Shown: positions 17,075 through 25,583, numbered from the stretch's first letter. The stretch is 40,457 nt of DNA from CAYLHF01 sp964383365 (GCA_964383365.1 CAYLHF010000026.1:1-40457), one strand, 5' to 3'. The notes: a model not told the origin generated them from the letters alone. Numbers and translations are program-made.

Positions 17075-18395
17075 CTGTCTCTACGTCGTCGGAAGTCTCA
17101 GGATCGTCTGAAGCTTCAAATTCTTTGATTTTGCGGTATAGCGTCCGCTCACTGATACCCAGGGCGTGGGCGGTCTGTCTGCGATTGCCTTTGTAGCGCT
17201 CCAGTGCCGCGAATATCAGTCTCCGTTCGGAAGCCTCGAGGGTAGGCAGTTCTTCTTCGACACCGCTCGATTCAGTGGGAGACGTCCTGTCGGTGGCAAC
17301 CGAGTCCTCGGATATCCCGTTCGGTGCTGAGAGACCATTCTCGATCTCATATCCGATGTCTTCGATCATGGGCTCCAGTGGAGCCTGGTCCTCGTCGCGG
17401 ACGATGAGAAACTGACCCGGACCCGGCTCCCCTCTCTTTTCGGTAGTCCACTCCGCTCGTTTCCCGGAAACCAACAGTCCTATTCGCTCCTTGAGCTCAC
17501 GGACCTCTGATCGAAGTTCCAGCAGTGCGCGGTAAATCAATTCTCGCTCGCGCGTTTCGTCTCCGTCATTACCAGCCTCTCTGGTGACCGGCAGCAGACT
17601 GGTGCTCGTTGCCGACACGCCTCTCAAATAGGGTCTGATGTCATCGGCCGTGATGGAATCTCCTTTCAATAGAACGACAGCCTGCTCGGCCACATTTCTA
17701 ACCTCCCGGACATTCCCGGGCCACCGATAGCGAAGAAAAAGGGACCGGGCAGCGTCATCCAGGTGTCGGGCCGACGAATTATACTTCTGAGCAAACCGAT
17801 GATGAAACGTCGTAAACAGGGGAATAATGTCTTCCTTGCGTTCCCGCAACGGCGGCACCCGCATTACGACCGTGCTGAGTCGATAGTAGAGATCCTCTCG
17901 GAATCGACCGGCTTCCACTTCTTTTGCCAGGTCCTTATTGGTCGCGGCGATCACCCGAACATCTGACTTCAGGACGCTCGACGACCCGACCCGGCTGAAC
18001 TGCCCGGTCTCGAGTACTCTAAGAAGCCGGACCTGCGCAGTCAGAGGCATTTCTCCTATTTCGTCGAGGAAAATCGACGAGTTGTTCGCCTCTTCGAAGT
18101 ACCCGCTCCGACGTTCTACGGCTCCGGTATACGCCCCTTTCTCATTACCGAACAGCTCGGATTCGATGAGTCCCTCTGGAATGGCACCACAATTGACAAT
18201 CAACATGGGCTTGTGACGCCTGGAACTCGTCTCGTGAATAGCCTGTGCGAAGAGTTCTTTCCCGACACCGCTCTCTCCCTGGACCAGTACGGTGATTTCT
18301 GTACCCGCGATCTGCCGGACCCGGTCGAGTACGTGCCTCAGCGCCGCGGAGTCGCCAATGATTCCAAACCGTTCCTGCATGGATGCTCGGTCCAT
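17067..18395 (-). CDS. Sigma-54-dependent activator without a sensory domain
   Basis: A bacterial enhancer-binding protein that uses ATP to remodel RNA polymerase-sigma-54. The AAA+ domain begins almost at once (residues 7-245). It has Walker A GESGVGKE (40-47), the sigma-54-contacting loop GAYTGA (87-92, Phe replaced by Tyr relative to GAFTGA) and Walker B SIFLDEIGEM. There is no N-terminal receiver, GAF or PAS domain. A linker of about 135 residues follows, with a probable coiled coil (LLELRSEVRELKERIGLL), then a Fis-type helix-turn-helix (RRQTAHALGISERTLYRK). As with PspF, control must come from a partner or from expression level (inference). It lies between miaB and lptE. Confidence 0.93.
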   Translation of the reverse strand: MDRASMQERFGIIGDSAALRHVLDRVRQIAGTEITVLVQGESGVGKELFAQAIHETSSRRHKPMLIVNCGAIPEGLIESELFGNEKGAYTGAVERRSGYFEEANNSSIFLDEIGEMPLTAQVRLLRVLETGQFSRVGSSSVLKSDVRVIAATNKDLAKEVEAGRFREDLYYRLSTVVMRVPPLRERKEDIIPLFTTFHHRFAQKYNSSARHLDDAARSLFLRYRWPGNVREVRNVAEQAVVLLKGDSITADDIRPYLRGVSATSTSLLPVTREAGNDGDETRERELIYRALLELRSEVRELKERIGLLVSGKRAEWTTEKRGEPGPGQFLIVRDEDQAPLEPMIEDIGYEIENGLSAPNGISEDSVATDRTSPTESSGVEEELPTLEASERRLIFAALERYKGNRRQTAHALGISERTLYRKIKEFEASDDPETSDDVETDE

Positions 18396-18426
18396 TCTTC
18401 TATCCTGAACGTTTTCGTTCTTTTTA

Positions 18427-19827
18427 TCAGATACGTTCGGCGAGTAATGTAGCCGACGTACAATTCGTGATCCTTACCTGCTGGTAGTCGCCCTTCGACT
18501 GTCCGTCCGCATCGAAGACCACCATTTTATTCGTATCCGTTCTGCCCGAAAGTTGTGCCTCACTCCGGCGACTCGGCCCCTCGATGAGCACATCGTGTGT
18601 GGCGCCTATTTCATTGCGGTTTCTCTCAAGGGATATTCTGGACTGCAACTGGATGATTTCCGTGAGGCGTCTTTTCTTGACATCTACCGCTACATTATCG
18701 GAATATTTTCGTGCCGCATAGGTATCGGGACGCTCGGAATACATGAACATATAGGCATGGTCATACCCGACCTCTTCCATCAAAGAGAGTGTATCGGCAT
18801 GTTCTGCATCGGTTTCTCCGCAGAATCCCGCAATGATGTCTGTGGAGAGTGAGACCCCGGGAACGATAGTCCTCGCACGCTCGACGAGAGACAGATATTC
18901 GTCTCTGCTATACGTGCGGCGCATCCGCTTCAACATCGCCGAGTTTCCGTGTTGAACCGGAAGGTGTATGTAATTACAGACGTTCGGTCGCTCCCGGTGG
19001 ACATGGAGAAGCGAATCGGAGCAGTCTTTCGGATGACTGGTCGAGTAACGAATTCTCAAATCATCTGAGAGTTCACTGATTCGGAAGACCAGGTCAGCAA
19101 AATTCACTCGAGTTCCGTCCACCTCGAACGCGTACGAATTGACGTTTTGCCCCAGCAGTGTGACCTCTCGATACCCGTTGTCAGACAACGTCTTGCATTC
19201 GTCTATAATACTCTGAACCGGCCTGCTCCGCTCCCTTCCGCGGGTGAACGGGACGACACAGAATGAACACATGTTGTCGCATCCGCGCATGATGGACACG
19301 AACGCCGACACCCCGTTCGTATCATAACGGACCGGCTGTATATCGGCATAGGTCTCTTCGCGGGAAAGCTGAACGTTGACGGCCGCCTGTCCTGTGTCCA
19401 GCGTGTCTCCCAGCATCCTGGGAAGATCCCGGTAGGCATCCGGACCTACGACCAAATCGACCAGTTTCTCTTCCTCAAGGAGACGTTTTCTGAGCCTTTC
19501 CGCCATGCACCCGAGTACACCGATCTTGAGATCCGGCTTATACATCCGTTTTCTGGCCCGAACTTCAACCAGTCTCCGACGGACTTTCTGTTCGGCGTTT
19601 TCCCGGATCGCACACGTATTGATCAGGATGACATCCGCATTTTCGACCGTTTGCGTCAGACCGAAACCCTCTTCACGAAGAACCGACGCCACGATCTCGG
19701 AATCGGATACGTTCATCTGGCACCCGTACGTCTCCAGATATACCTGCTGACTGCCCGTAGCCTGTACCGTTGAAGGCCGGGGGATGTCAAGTTCATCCAG
19801 GATGGGAATATCGGTCTGGTGAGTCAT
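18427..19827 (-). CDS. miaB: tRNA-2-methylthio-N6-dimethylallyladenosine synthase
   Basis: MiaB is a radical SAM methylthiotransferase that adds the 2-methylthio group to i6A37 next to the anticodon of tRNAs reading UNN codons. The N-terminal MTTase domain has the three cluster cysteines in YLETYGCQMN (C36), INTCAIREN and VLGCMAERL. The radical SAM motif is in MRGCDNMCSFCVVPFTRG (CxxxCxxC), with GRERSRP after it. The TRAM domain occupies about the last 65 residues. The length of 466 residues is normal. It is the first gene of the long minus-strand run and divergent from yebC, with a 186-base gap. Confidence 0.96.
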   Translation of the reverse strand: MTHQTDIPILDELDIPRPSTVQATGSQQVYLETYGCQMNVSDSEIVASVLREEGFGLTQTVENADVILINTCAIRENAEQKVRRRLVEVRARKRMYKPDLKIGVLGCMAERLRKRLLEEEKLVDLVVGPDAYRDLPRMLGDTLDTGQAAVNVQLSREETYADIQPVRYDTNGVSAFVSIMRGCDNMCSFCVVPFTRGRERSRPVQSIIDECKTLSDNGYREVTLLGQNVNSYAFEVDGTRVNFADLVFRISELSDDLRIRYSTSHPKDCSDSLLHVHRERPNVCNYIHLPVQHGNSAMLKRMRRTYSRDEYLSLVERARTIVPGVSLSTDIIAGFCGETDAEHADTLSLMEEVGYDHAYMFMYSERPDTYAARKYSDNVAVDVKKRRLTEIIQLQSRISLERNRNEIGATHDVLIEGPSRRSEAQLSGRTDTNKMVVFDADGQSKGDYQQVRITNCTSATLLAERI

Positions 19828-19866
19828 GCGAAAAATAATGACGAAATGTCAGGTTATAGCCCCCGA

Positions 19867-19893
19867 TGAACGTCAAACAGGGATTGATGTTCA
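19867..19893. promoter_or_regulatory. Inverted repeat between miaB and yebC
   Basis: TGAACGTCAA (19867-19876) and TTGATGTTCA (19884-19893) form a 10-pair stem with one G-T wobble around a 7-base loop, in the divergent miaB/yebC intergenic region, about 40 bases upstream of the miaB start. It may be an operator shared by the two genes or a leader hairpin. A -10-like TATATT lies at 19966-19971 on the yebC side without a good -35. Confidence 0.35.
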
Positions 19894-20013
19894 ATTCCGA
19901 AGATGTAAACAATGTAAAGATGACAGTCGAACCCGCTCGCAGGTACCCTTTGGGTCGGAGTAGCGTATATTCTTCGTCCACTCACTGCTCCTTCAATTGT
20001 CTTCTTTATAGTT

Positions 20014-20760
20014 ATGTCCGGCCACAGTAAATGGTCCACCATTAAAAGGGCGAAAGCAGCCACTGACGCCAAGAGATCAAAAATCTGGGCGCGGTCAACG
20101 AGAGATATCATGGTCGCGGCCGGTGACGGCGGTGGCGATCCGAAGATGAATCCTAAGCTCGCCCTGGCCATCGATAAGGCGAAATCGGTCAACATGCCGA
20201 AAGACAATATCGAGCGGGCTATAAAACGTGGGACTGGAGAGATCGAAGGTGCCGATTACGTCGAAATGTCGTACGAAGGATATGCATCAGGCGGAATAGC
20301 GGTATTCGTCGAAGCCTTGACAGACAATACAAATCGCACAGTCGCCGACGTCCGAAGCATCTTCAGCAAGGCAGGTGGTAGCCTCGGCCAGAGCGGCTCG
20401 GTGGGATACCTGTTCGACCGAAAGGCGGTCTTCACGGTACCGGCAGGTAGCGTCGATGAGATGAATCTTTTCGAACTCGTCGTAGATGCGGGTGCTGAAG
20501 ATCTCGAATCGGAAGGAGATATCTTTGTCGTCACCGCGCCTGTTGAATCATTTGGAACGGTACAACACACCCTCGACGCGGCTAATATAGCGGTGGAGGA
20601 TGCGTCCCTTCAGCGCATCCCCGTCACGTATACCCGGGTCGATGTTGATCTGGCACACCGTGTTGCGGCGCTTGTTGAAAAGCTCGAAGACCACCAGGAT
20701 GTTCAATCCGTCTTCACTACCATGGAGATAGATGACGATATTATGGCGGCACTCTCCTGA
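20014..20760 (+). CDS. YebC/PmpR family regulatory / translation-associated protein
   Basis: A 248-residue member of the YebC/PmpR family (TACO1-like), described as transcriptional regulators and more recently as ribosome-associated factors. The N-terminus MSGHSKWSTIKRAKAATDAKRSK and the segments GGGDPKMNPKLALAIDKAKS, MPKDNIERAIKRGTGE, YEGYASGGIAVFVEALTDN and GGSLGQSGSVGYLF are all family hallmarks. The start is unambiguous. It precedes ruvC by 11 bases; the yebC-ruvC pairing is widespread in bacteria, which supports both calls. Confidence 0.95.
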   Translation: MSGHSKWSTIKRAKAATDAKRSKIWARSTRDIMVAAGDGGGDPKMNPKLALAIDKAKSVNMPKDNIERAIKRGTGEIEGADYVEMSYEGYASGGIAVFVEALTDNTNRTVADVRSIFSKAGGSLGQSGSVGYLFDRKAVFTVPAGSVDEMNLFELVVDAGAEDLESEGDIFVVTAPVESFGTVQHTLDAANIAVEDASLQRIPVTYTRVDVDLAHRVAALVEKLEDHQDVQSVFTTMEIDDDIMAALS

Positions 20761-20771
20761 CTACCACGCGC

Positions 20772-21311
20772 ATGCTCGTCCTCGGAATAGACCCTGGATC
20801 ACTATTTACCGGTTTTGGCGTCATCGAAACGTCTGAGAGCGGCGAGGCCCTGCGCGATTGCGGCGTCATCAGGCTTCCCAGTGACGACAGCCATCCGCTG
20901 CGCCTCAAGAAACTCTATGCGTCCCTGGTAGAAATTGTCGAGTTACATCTCCCCGATGTCTGCGCCGTTGAAATGCCCGTCTACGGAGACAACGCCCAGT
21001 CCATGTTGAAGCTGGGTCGGGCCCAATCGGCAGCAATGCTGGCGGCACTGAATCACGAGATCCCGGTCAGCGAGTACACTCCAAAAGAGATAAAAAAAGC
21101 CGTCACGGGCAACGGGAACGCCACCAAGCAGCAGGTGGATTACATGGTTCGATCCATCCTCTCCATTCCCAGGGATCGGGAGCTGAAACACGATACAACC
21201 GACGCACTCGCCGTGTGTCTCTGCCACGCCCAACGCAACACGCTAACCAGGAAAAAAACCTATACAGACTGGTCGAGTTTCGTCCGCTCCAATCCCGAGC
21301 GCGCGAAATAA
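20772..21311 (+). CDS. ruvC: Crossover junction endodeoxyribonuclease RuvC
   Basis: RuvC resolves Holliday junctions by symmetric nicking, working with RuvA and RuvB (not in the window). The four catalytic acidic residues can be placed: D7 in LGIDPGS, E67 in CAVEMPVYGDN, and D141 and D144 in KHDTTDALAVCLCH. They match the Escherichia coli D7/E66/D138/D141 pattern. GRAQSAAMLAAL and EYTPKEIKKAVTGNGNATKQQV are further family segments. It has 179 residues and follows yebC closely on the same strand. Confidence 0.95.
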   Translation: MLVLGIDPGSLFTGFGVIETSESGEALRDCGVIRLPSDDSHPLRLKKLYASLVEIVELHLPDVCAVEMPVYGDNAQSMLKLGRAQSAAMLAALNHEIPVSEYTPKEIKKAVTGNGNATKQQVDYMVRSILSIPRDRELKHDTTDALAVCLCHAQRNTLTRKKTYTDWSSFVRSNPERAK

Positions 21312-21368
21312 TTGGATAGTGAACGCAAGCCAGGGTCCTGAGGCTGTTACTGACAAGCGTTGATGTGC

Positions 21369-21932
21369 CTACGACTTGCTGTCGTCCGGAGTCGACTCGT
21401 CTGAGGATTTCGACGTGTTCTCGTCTGGTTTCTCTGAATCGGCCTGCTCGTCTGGCTTCTCTGAACCGGCCTGCTCGTCTGGCTCTGCACTCGAACCGCC
21501 ATCAGATGCAGCTTTGGTCCCGGTCGCCCGGGTAGATTCAGCATCTGCTGCCGAATCGACGCCTTCTTTCGTATCCCCATCTGCGCCCTCGGTCTTTTTT
21601 TCAGACGCATCGGCCGTCGATTCAGCCTGCTTGGCGGCCTTCTTTTCTTTCTCGATATATGAGAATCCACGTTCTTCATCCCGGAGACGTACGATCTCGG
21701 CAGTCTCGTCCTTATTGATCGCACCCTTACTCATGTGAAAAATCAGGAGTGCAATTCGACTGTCTCGCGTCGGAGCCTGGTTCCACTCGGGATGTGCCTG
21801 CTCGACGATACTGACGAGGATCCGGATGTAGGGATACCGCTCCTCAATGGTGGGCATTTCGCCAATGGTACGTGCGAATAGATCGGCGTTTCGGCCAACC
21901 TGCCTGTCGACAATTTTCTCTTCGAATTTCAT
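21369..21932 (-). CDS. Protein with a conserved N-terminal domain and long acidic repeat tail
   Basis: A 187-residue soluble protein. Residues 1-95 look folded, with GRNADLFARTIGEMPTIEER, HPEWNQAPTRDSRIALLIFH and LRDEERGFSYIEKEKKAA. They faintly resemble the DUF4290 family of Bacteroidota (GRN, IEER, HPEW-like segments); I could not verify this. The remaining 90 residues are a disordered, strongly acidic Ser/Asp/Glu/Ala tail that includes two copies of a nine-residue unit ending in SEKPDE. The tail is coded by a 27-base tandem repeat. The gene converges on ruvC. A 16-base perfect palindrome lies 17 bases before its start. Function unknown. Confidence 0.7.
   Translation of the reverse strand: MKFEEKIVDRQVGRNADLFARTIGEMPTIEERYPYIRILVSIVEQAHPEWNQAPTRDSRIALLIFHMSKGAINKDETAEIVRLRDEERGFSYIEKEKKAAKQAESTADASEKKTEGADGDTKEGVDSAADAESTRATGTKAASDGGSSAEPDEQAGSEKPDEQADSEKPDENTSKSSDESTPDDSKS
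21420..21484. repeat. 27-base tandem repeat inside the acidic-tail gene
   Basis: Units at 21420-21446 and 21447-21473 differ at two bases, followed by an 11-base partial copy. The period is a multiple of three, so copy-number change would keep the frame and alter only the length of the acidic tail. Confidence 0.85.
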
Positions 21933-21940
21933 GATAGAAG

Positions 21941-21964
21941 CAGATCTGAGTTTCAGCTGAAACT
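21941..21964. promoter_or_regulatory. Adjacent perfect palindromes upstream of the acidic-tail gene
   Basis: AGTTTCAGCTGAAACT (21949-21964) is a perfect 16-base palindrome, directly preceded by the 8-base palindrome CAGATCTG (21941-21948). The long one begins 17 bases upstream of the ATG at 21932 (minus strand), a position suited to a repressor operator. No known regulator site was recognised. Confidence 0.4.
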
Positions 21965-22176
21965 ACCGGTTCAATTCCTGACTGATGCAGCGTACCGGCA
22001 GTTTCCCATGGAGATGATGTCACGAAAATACCGAACCGTCCCGGAGGAACCAAGTCTTAACGACGTTTGCACAGAATCAGTAACAGATAGGGCCGATCCG
22101 GTTTGCTTTGGACCAAAAGATGTTCGTTCCGAACAACGACGGTTTATATGGCGTTGAAGCGCGATCATTGCTGAGC

Positions 22177-22449
22177 ATGAGTACCCTTATAAGCAAATAT
22201 CGCCTCGAGCTTCTCCCGATTATTCCTGCGTTCCATCGCAGGGCACGTAAAACAACCGAACTCGACACCGGACAACTGGTCTATTACGGTCCTCAGCCGA
22301 CCTATTATGGAATCGGCGAAGTCAAGCACCAGGCCGGAAGGTATGTGGCGGTCGATTTTCGTGGAACGGGACATTTCCGGGTCCACGAAGATGTGTTCGA
22401 GCCCCAGTATCTCATTCCTATTCCGAGTGGCACAATGTCTCTCCTCTGA
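22177..22449 (+). CDS. Small hypothetical protein with an SH3-like C-terminal half
   Basis: A 90-residue protein that I do not recognise as a named family. The N-terminal third is basic (LISKYRLELLPIIPAFHRRARK). The rest reads like a small beta-barrel: GQLVYYGPQPTYYGIGEV, then AGRYVAVDFRGTGHFRV, then VFEPQYLIPIP. The pattern GIGEV, VAVDF and a closing hydrophobic strand recalls KOW/DUF3553-like modules at the ends of helicases (inference). The frame is also open from 22108, but the ATG at 22177 leaves a compact protein. It lies just upstream of a lipoprotein and ABC exporter on the same strand (76-base gap). The opposite strand also has a long open frame, so coding status is probable rather than certain. 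Confidence 0.5.
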   Translation: MSTLISKYRLELLPIIPAFHRRARKTTELDTGQLVYYGPQPTYYGIGEVKHQAGRYVAVDFRGTGHFRVHEDVFEPQYLIPIPSGTMSLL

Positions 22450-22525
22450 AGATGTTTTTCTGGCGTCAATTGTATCTTCGTTGGAGCGGCATCGTATACG
22501 GACGACTCCATCTGAAATTAATTGA

Positions 22526-23176
22526 ATGAGATCCTTCACCTTTCCCACGATTCTTTTTCTGCTCGTCGCATTCCTCGGTTCCTGTAAACCGGCACCCCGA
22601 AGCGTCCCACTCATCAGCGGAGAGATCGACACTTTTGAGGACGGAGATCCTATTAATGATCTCGATCTGTACTGGGAGACGATTTCCGAGGGAGCGGAAA
22701 CCTCATCGACCCTTTTCGTAGATAGTGGGACATTTCCCACAGGATCTCTTCACTACCTCACGGTCGGAGGATCACGTCCGTTCGGCAGCAGCGCATCCGA
22801 CGTAACCGGAGTGAAGACGCTCTTGAATGGTCTCACGAAATCCGGTGACAGAAATATTGCCTCCGTAGATGTTTCGGCCTACGATGGTCTCTCGTTTCGA
22901 TTGAAAGGGACCCCGGGGTCGTATATCGTGCAGCTCGCGACCGCCGCTGTCTCAGACTTCGACTACTACAACACCTATGTTCAGTTGGACGAACAGTGGC
23001 GAACGTTTCGAATCGCTTTCGAGTCCTTTCGCCAGGAGGGATTTGGAGCCCCTGAGACGTGGACGGGTACGGACGTAATACATATTGCTTTCTATGCAAA
23101 TTCGTCCGGACCGTTTCTCTTCGGGATCGATGATGTAGCCTTCTATTCAGCGTCAGAAAGTGCGGCACCTGACTGA
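22526..23176 (+). CDS. Lipoprotein with a CIA30/CBM11-like beta-sandwich domain
   Basis: A 216-residue envelope lipoprotein. The signal peptide ends in LGSC (C20), so it is lipid-anchored. The rest resembles the galactose-binding-like beta-sandwich of the CIA30/CBM11 group: DTFEDGD near the start, then VDVSAYDGLSFRLKGTPG, a central DYYNTYVQLDEQWRTFRIAF and the ending GPFLFGIDDVAFY. Such domains bind carbohydrate in some enzymes but lack catalysis on their own. It precedes the NatA/NatB-type exporter genes by 51 bases on the same strand and may belong with them (inference). Confidence 0.75.
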   Translation: MRSFTFPTILFLLVAFLGSCKPAPRSVPLISGEIDTFEDGDPINDLDLYWETISEGAETSSTLFVDSGTFPTGSLHYLTVGGSRPFGSSASDVTGVKTLLNGLTKSGDRNIASVDVSAYDGLSFRLKGTPGSYIVQLATAAVSDFDYYNTYVQLDEQWRTFRIAFESFRQEGFGAPETWTGTDVIHIAFYANSSGPFLFGIDDVAFYSASESAAPD

Positions 23177-23227
23177 CCCGTCCACCAGAATATTTGACGT
23201 CAATCAATAGCTATCGCGTAACAACAC

Positions 23228-24160
23228 ATGCCTGAATTATCTGTCAACGGCATCACAAAACGATTCGGAAAGATCCTGGCCGTGGATAACGTCAGTTTCT
23301 CGGCTCAGCCCGGGCGCATTCTCGGTGTCCTGGGACCCAATGGTGCCGGGAAGACGACATCTATCCGAATGATCACATACATCACCGTCCCGGACAGCGG
23401 TGAAGTCCTCTTCGGCGGTAAACGGGTCGGTCCCTGGAGCCAACAACGTATGGGATACCTTCCCGAAGAGCGAGGCCTCTACAAAAAAATGAAAGTCGGT
23501 GAGCAACTTATTTACTTCGCCGAACTCAAGGGGCTCTCTGCACGTGAAGCAAAAAAGGCGGTCAAGTACTGGTTGGATCGATTCGACGCCTCCGACTGGT
23601 ATGGCAGGAAAACGAATGAACTGTCGAAGGGCATGCAGCAGAAGGTGCAGTTTATAACCGCGATCATGCATAAGCCGGAACTCCTGATTCTGGATGAGCC
23701 GTTCGGAGGGCTCGATCCCATCAACGCCGAACTGCTCCAGGATGTCATCATGGAATTGAAAGACTCGGGTCGAACGATTCTATTTGCCTCTCACCGCATG
23801 GAACAGGTAGAGCAACTATGCGATGACATCTGCCTGGTCTCGAAAGGTGAAGTGGTTCTGAAAGGAGAGCTGGGGGAAATCAAACGCAGCTTCGGAAAGA
23901 ATACGGTCAAGATCAATTTCAGTGGATCGGACGCATTTCTCGACGGACTGGAAGCGTCCGGGCGCATTGATGTCGCCTCGCGAAGTAAGAGTCAGGCCGA
24001 ATTCCGCCTTATTGACGGGACGTCCCCGCGAGGCGTACTTGACGCCGCACTGACCACGACCGATGAGATCACCCATTTTGAACTGGTAGAACCCCCGATG
24101 CGAGATATTTTTGTCTCAGCCGTCACCGCCCAGCAGGGCGCCGAAGCCATCGCCGAATAA
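23228..24160 (+). CDS. ABC exporter ATP-binding subunit, NatA-like
   Basis: The nucleotide-binding subunit of an ABC-2 type exporter (310 residues). Walker A GPNGAGKTT (36-44), the signature ELSKGMQQKVQ, Walker B LLILDEPFGGLDP and the switch ASHRMEQ are all intact. The C-terminal 80 residues form the DUF4162-type extension of NatA-like subunits, ending MRDIFVSAV. It is followed 11 bases later by its permease, so the two form one exporter. NatAB moves sodium in Bacillus, but related pairs carry drugs or bacteriocins, so the substrate is open. Confidence 0.93.
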   Translation: MPELSVNGITKRFGKILAVDNVSFSAQPGRILGVLGPNGAGKTTSIRMITYITVPDSGEVLFGGKRVGPWSQQRMGYLPEERGLYKKMKVGEQLIYFAELKGLSAREAKKAVKYWLDRFDASDWYGRKTNELSKGMQQKVQFITAIMHKPELLILDEPFGGLDPINAELLQDVIMELKDSGRTILFASHRMEQVEQLCDDICLVSKGEVVLKGELGEIKRSFGKNTVKINFSGSDAFLDGLEASGRIDVASRSKSQAEFRLIDGTSPRGVLDAALTTTDEITHFELVEPPMRDIFVSAVTAQQGAEAIAE

Positions 24161-24171
24161 GGAATCGAACC

Positions 24172-25467
24172 ATGAAAAACAGGACTTTAATCGTTGCAAA
24201 ATACGAATTTGTCAAGCGCGTCCGGAGTCGTTGGTTCGTACTTACGACCCTTCTCGGACCCATCGCCCTCATCGCGTTCATCGTTGTGACAGCGTTTATC
24301 TCGATCTCGGCGATGGAGAGTGGCGATCAAACCATCGCCGTCCTGGACCAATCAGGGCTGATTTTTGACAATCTGGCAGACTCAGAGGGACGTCTTACGT
24401 TTGTCCAACCCAACGTACCGGAGGATTCAATTCGTTCGGCTGTGCTGGCCGGGATGTACGACGGCTATCTGGTGCTCGAAAAAGACATTGTCGCCGGTAG
24501 TGGAAGCGCCACATATTACTCACTGAAAGGAGGTGGAAGTGCGTTTCTCTCCAATAAAATGGAGACAATCATCGAGCGGACCGTCGAAAAACGCCGCCTC
24601 GAAGAGCAAGACGTGGACCCCGAAGTATTCAAGATTCTGAATGCTGGCGTATCGATCACCATGCTCCAACTCTCCGAATCGGGTGAGACATCAGGAAATA
24701 CAGGCGCCTACGCTGCGATCGGCTTTGTGATGGGATTTCTCATGTACATCACCATGTTGGTCTACGGCTCTGTAGTCATGCAGGGTGTGATTCAGGAAAA
24801 ATTGAATCGCGTGGTGGAAATTATCGTCTCGTCGGTAAAGCCGTTCCAATTGCTGCTTGGCAAGGTTCTTGGAATCGGTGCCATGGGTCTCGTTCAGATG
24901 ATTTTCTGGGCCATTCTGATGGGTGCAGGAACGTTTTTTTCCGGCACCATCATCGCCATGTTTCTGGATCCTGCTAACCTGAATCTGCCGGCTGCGGCGA
25001 GCCAGGAGGAGATGCTCACAGCGATTAACTTCTCGGTACCTGTCATCGATCCGTTCCTGTTCATCTGGTTCGTCCTGTATTTTCTGTTCGGATACCTGCT
25101 CTATGCCAGTCTGTTTTCAGCTGTCGGCTCGTCGGTGGAGCAACAACAGGATGCCCAGGGCCTCATGCTCCCACTGATGCTCCCGATCATCCTGTCCATA
25201 ATGTTCTTGCAGTCGGTCATAGAGGCACCCGATTCGACTCTTTCCGTCGCTCTGTCCATGATACCGCTTACATCACCCATATCGATGGTGGTGCGAACGG
25301 CCGTCACCCATGTACCAATCTGGGAGATGGTTCTCTCGTTCGGACTCCTGGTAGGCACGTTCTTTGGTTCGATCTGGGTCAGCTCACGGATTTATAGAGT
25401 AGGAATTCTGATGTATGGCAAGAAGGCGAGCATCAAGGATCTGATCAAGTGGGTTCGATACGCGTAA
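24172..25467 (+). CDS. ABC exporter permease, NatB-like (ABC-2 family)
   Basis: A 431-residue membrane subunit with the NatB/ABC-2 layout. One N-terminal helix follows the basic KYEFVKRVRSRWFVLTTLLGP, then a large extracytoplasmic domain (about residues 50-175) and five to six C-terminal helices. GVIQEKLNRVVEIIVSSVKPFQLLLGKVLG is the ABC-2 coupling segment. The C-terminus is basic and cytoplasmic (YGKKASIKDLIKWVRYA). It pairs with the ATP-binding gene just upstream. Role: ATP-driven export of an unknown solute. Confidence 0.9.
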   Translation: MKNRTLIVAKYEFVKRVRSRWFVLTTLLGPIALIAFIVVTAFISISAMESGDQTIAVLDQSGLIFDNLADSEGRLTFVQPNVPEDSIRSAVLAGMYDGYLVLEKDIVAGSGSATYYSLKGGGSAFLSNKMETIIERTVEKRRLEEQDVDPEVFKILNAGVSITMLQLSESGETSGNTGAYAAIGFVMGFLMYITMLVYGSVVMQGVIQEKLNRVVEIIVSSVKPFQLLLGKVLGIGAMGLVQMIFWAILMGAGTFFSGTIIAMFLDPANLNLPAAASQEEMLTAINFSVPVIDPFLFIWFVLYFLFGYLLYASLFSAVGSSVEQQQDAQGLMLPLMLPIILSIMFLQSVIEAPDSTLSVALSMIPLTSPISMVVRTAVTHVPIWEMVLSFGLLVGTFFGSIWVSSRIYRVGILMYGKKASIKDLIKWVRYA

Positions 25468-25583
25468 AACGTCCCTCCGGTGCGGGCGCGTCCTATTGCA
25501 CTACGATCGACGGAACCTGATTCGGGAGCGGGCTTACCAATTGACCTCCCGGGTGTCCTCGTACGTTCAATCACATCCTGGCT

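Noticed and set aside
21376..21738. Serine-rich plus-strand frame of 120 residues
   Set aside because: It is the reverse reading of the acidic tail of the 21369-21932 gene; low complexity explains the open frame.
22165..22740. Minus-strand frame of 191 residues
   Set aside because: It lies across the start of a clear plus-strand lipoprotein gene and shows no domain-like pattern.
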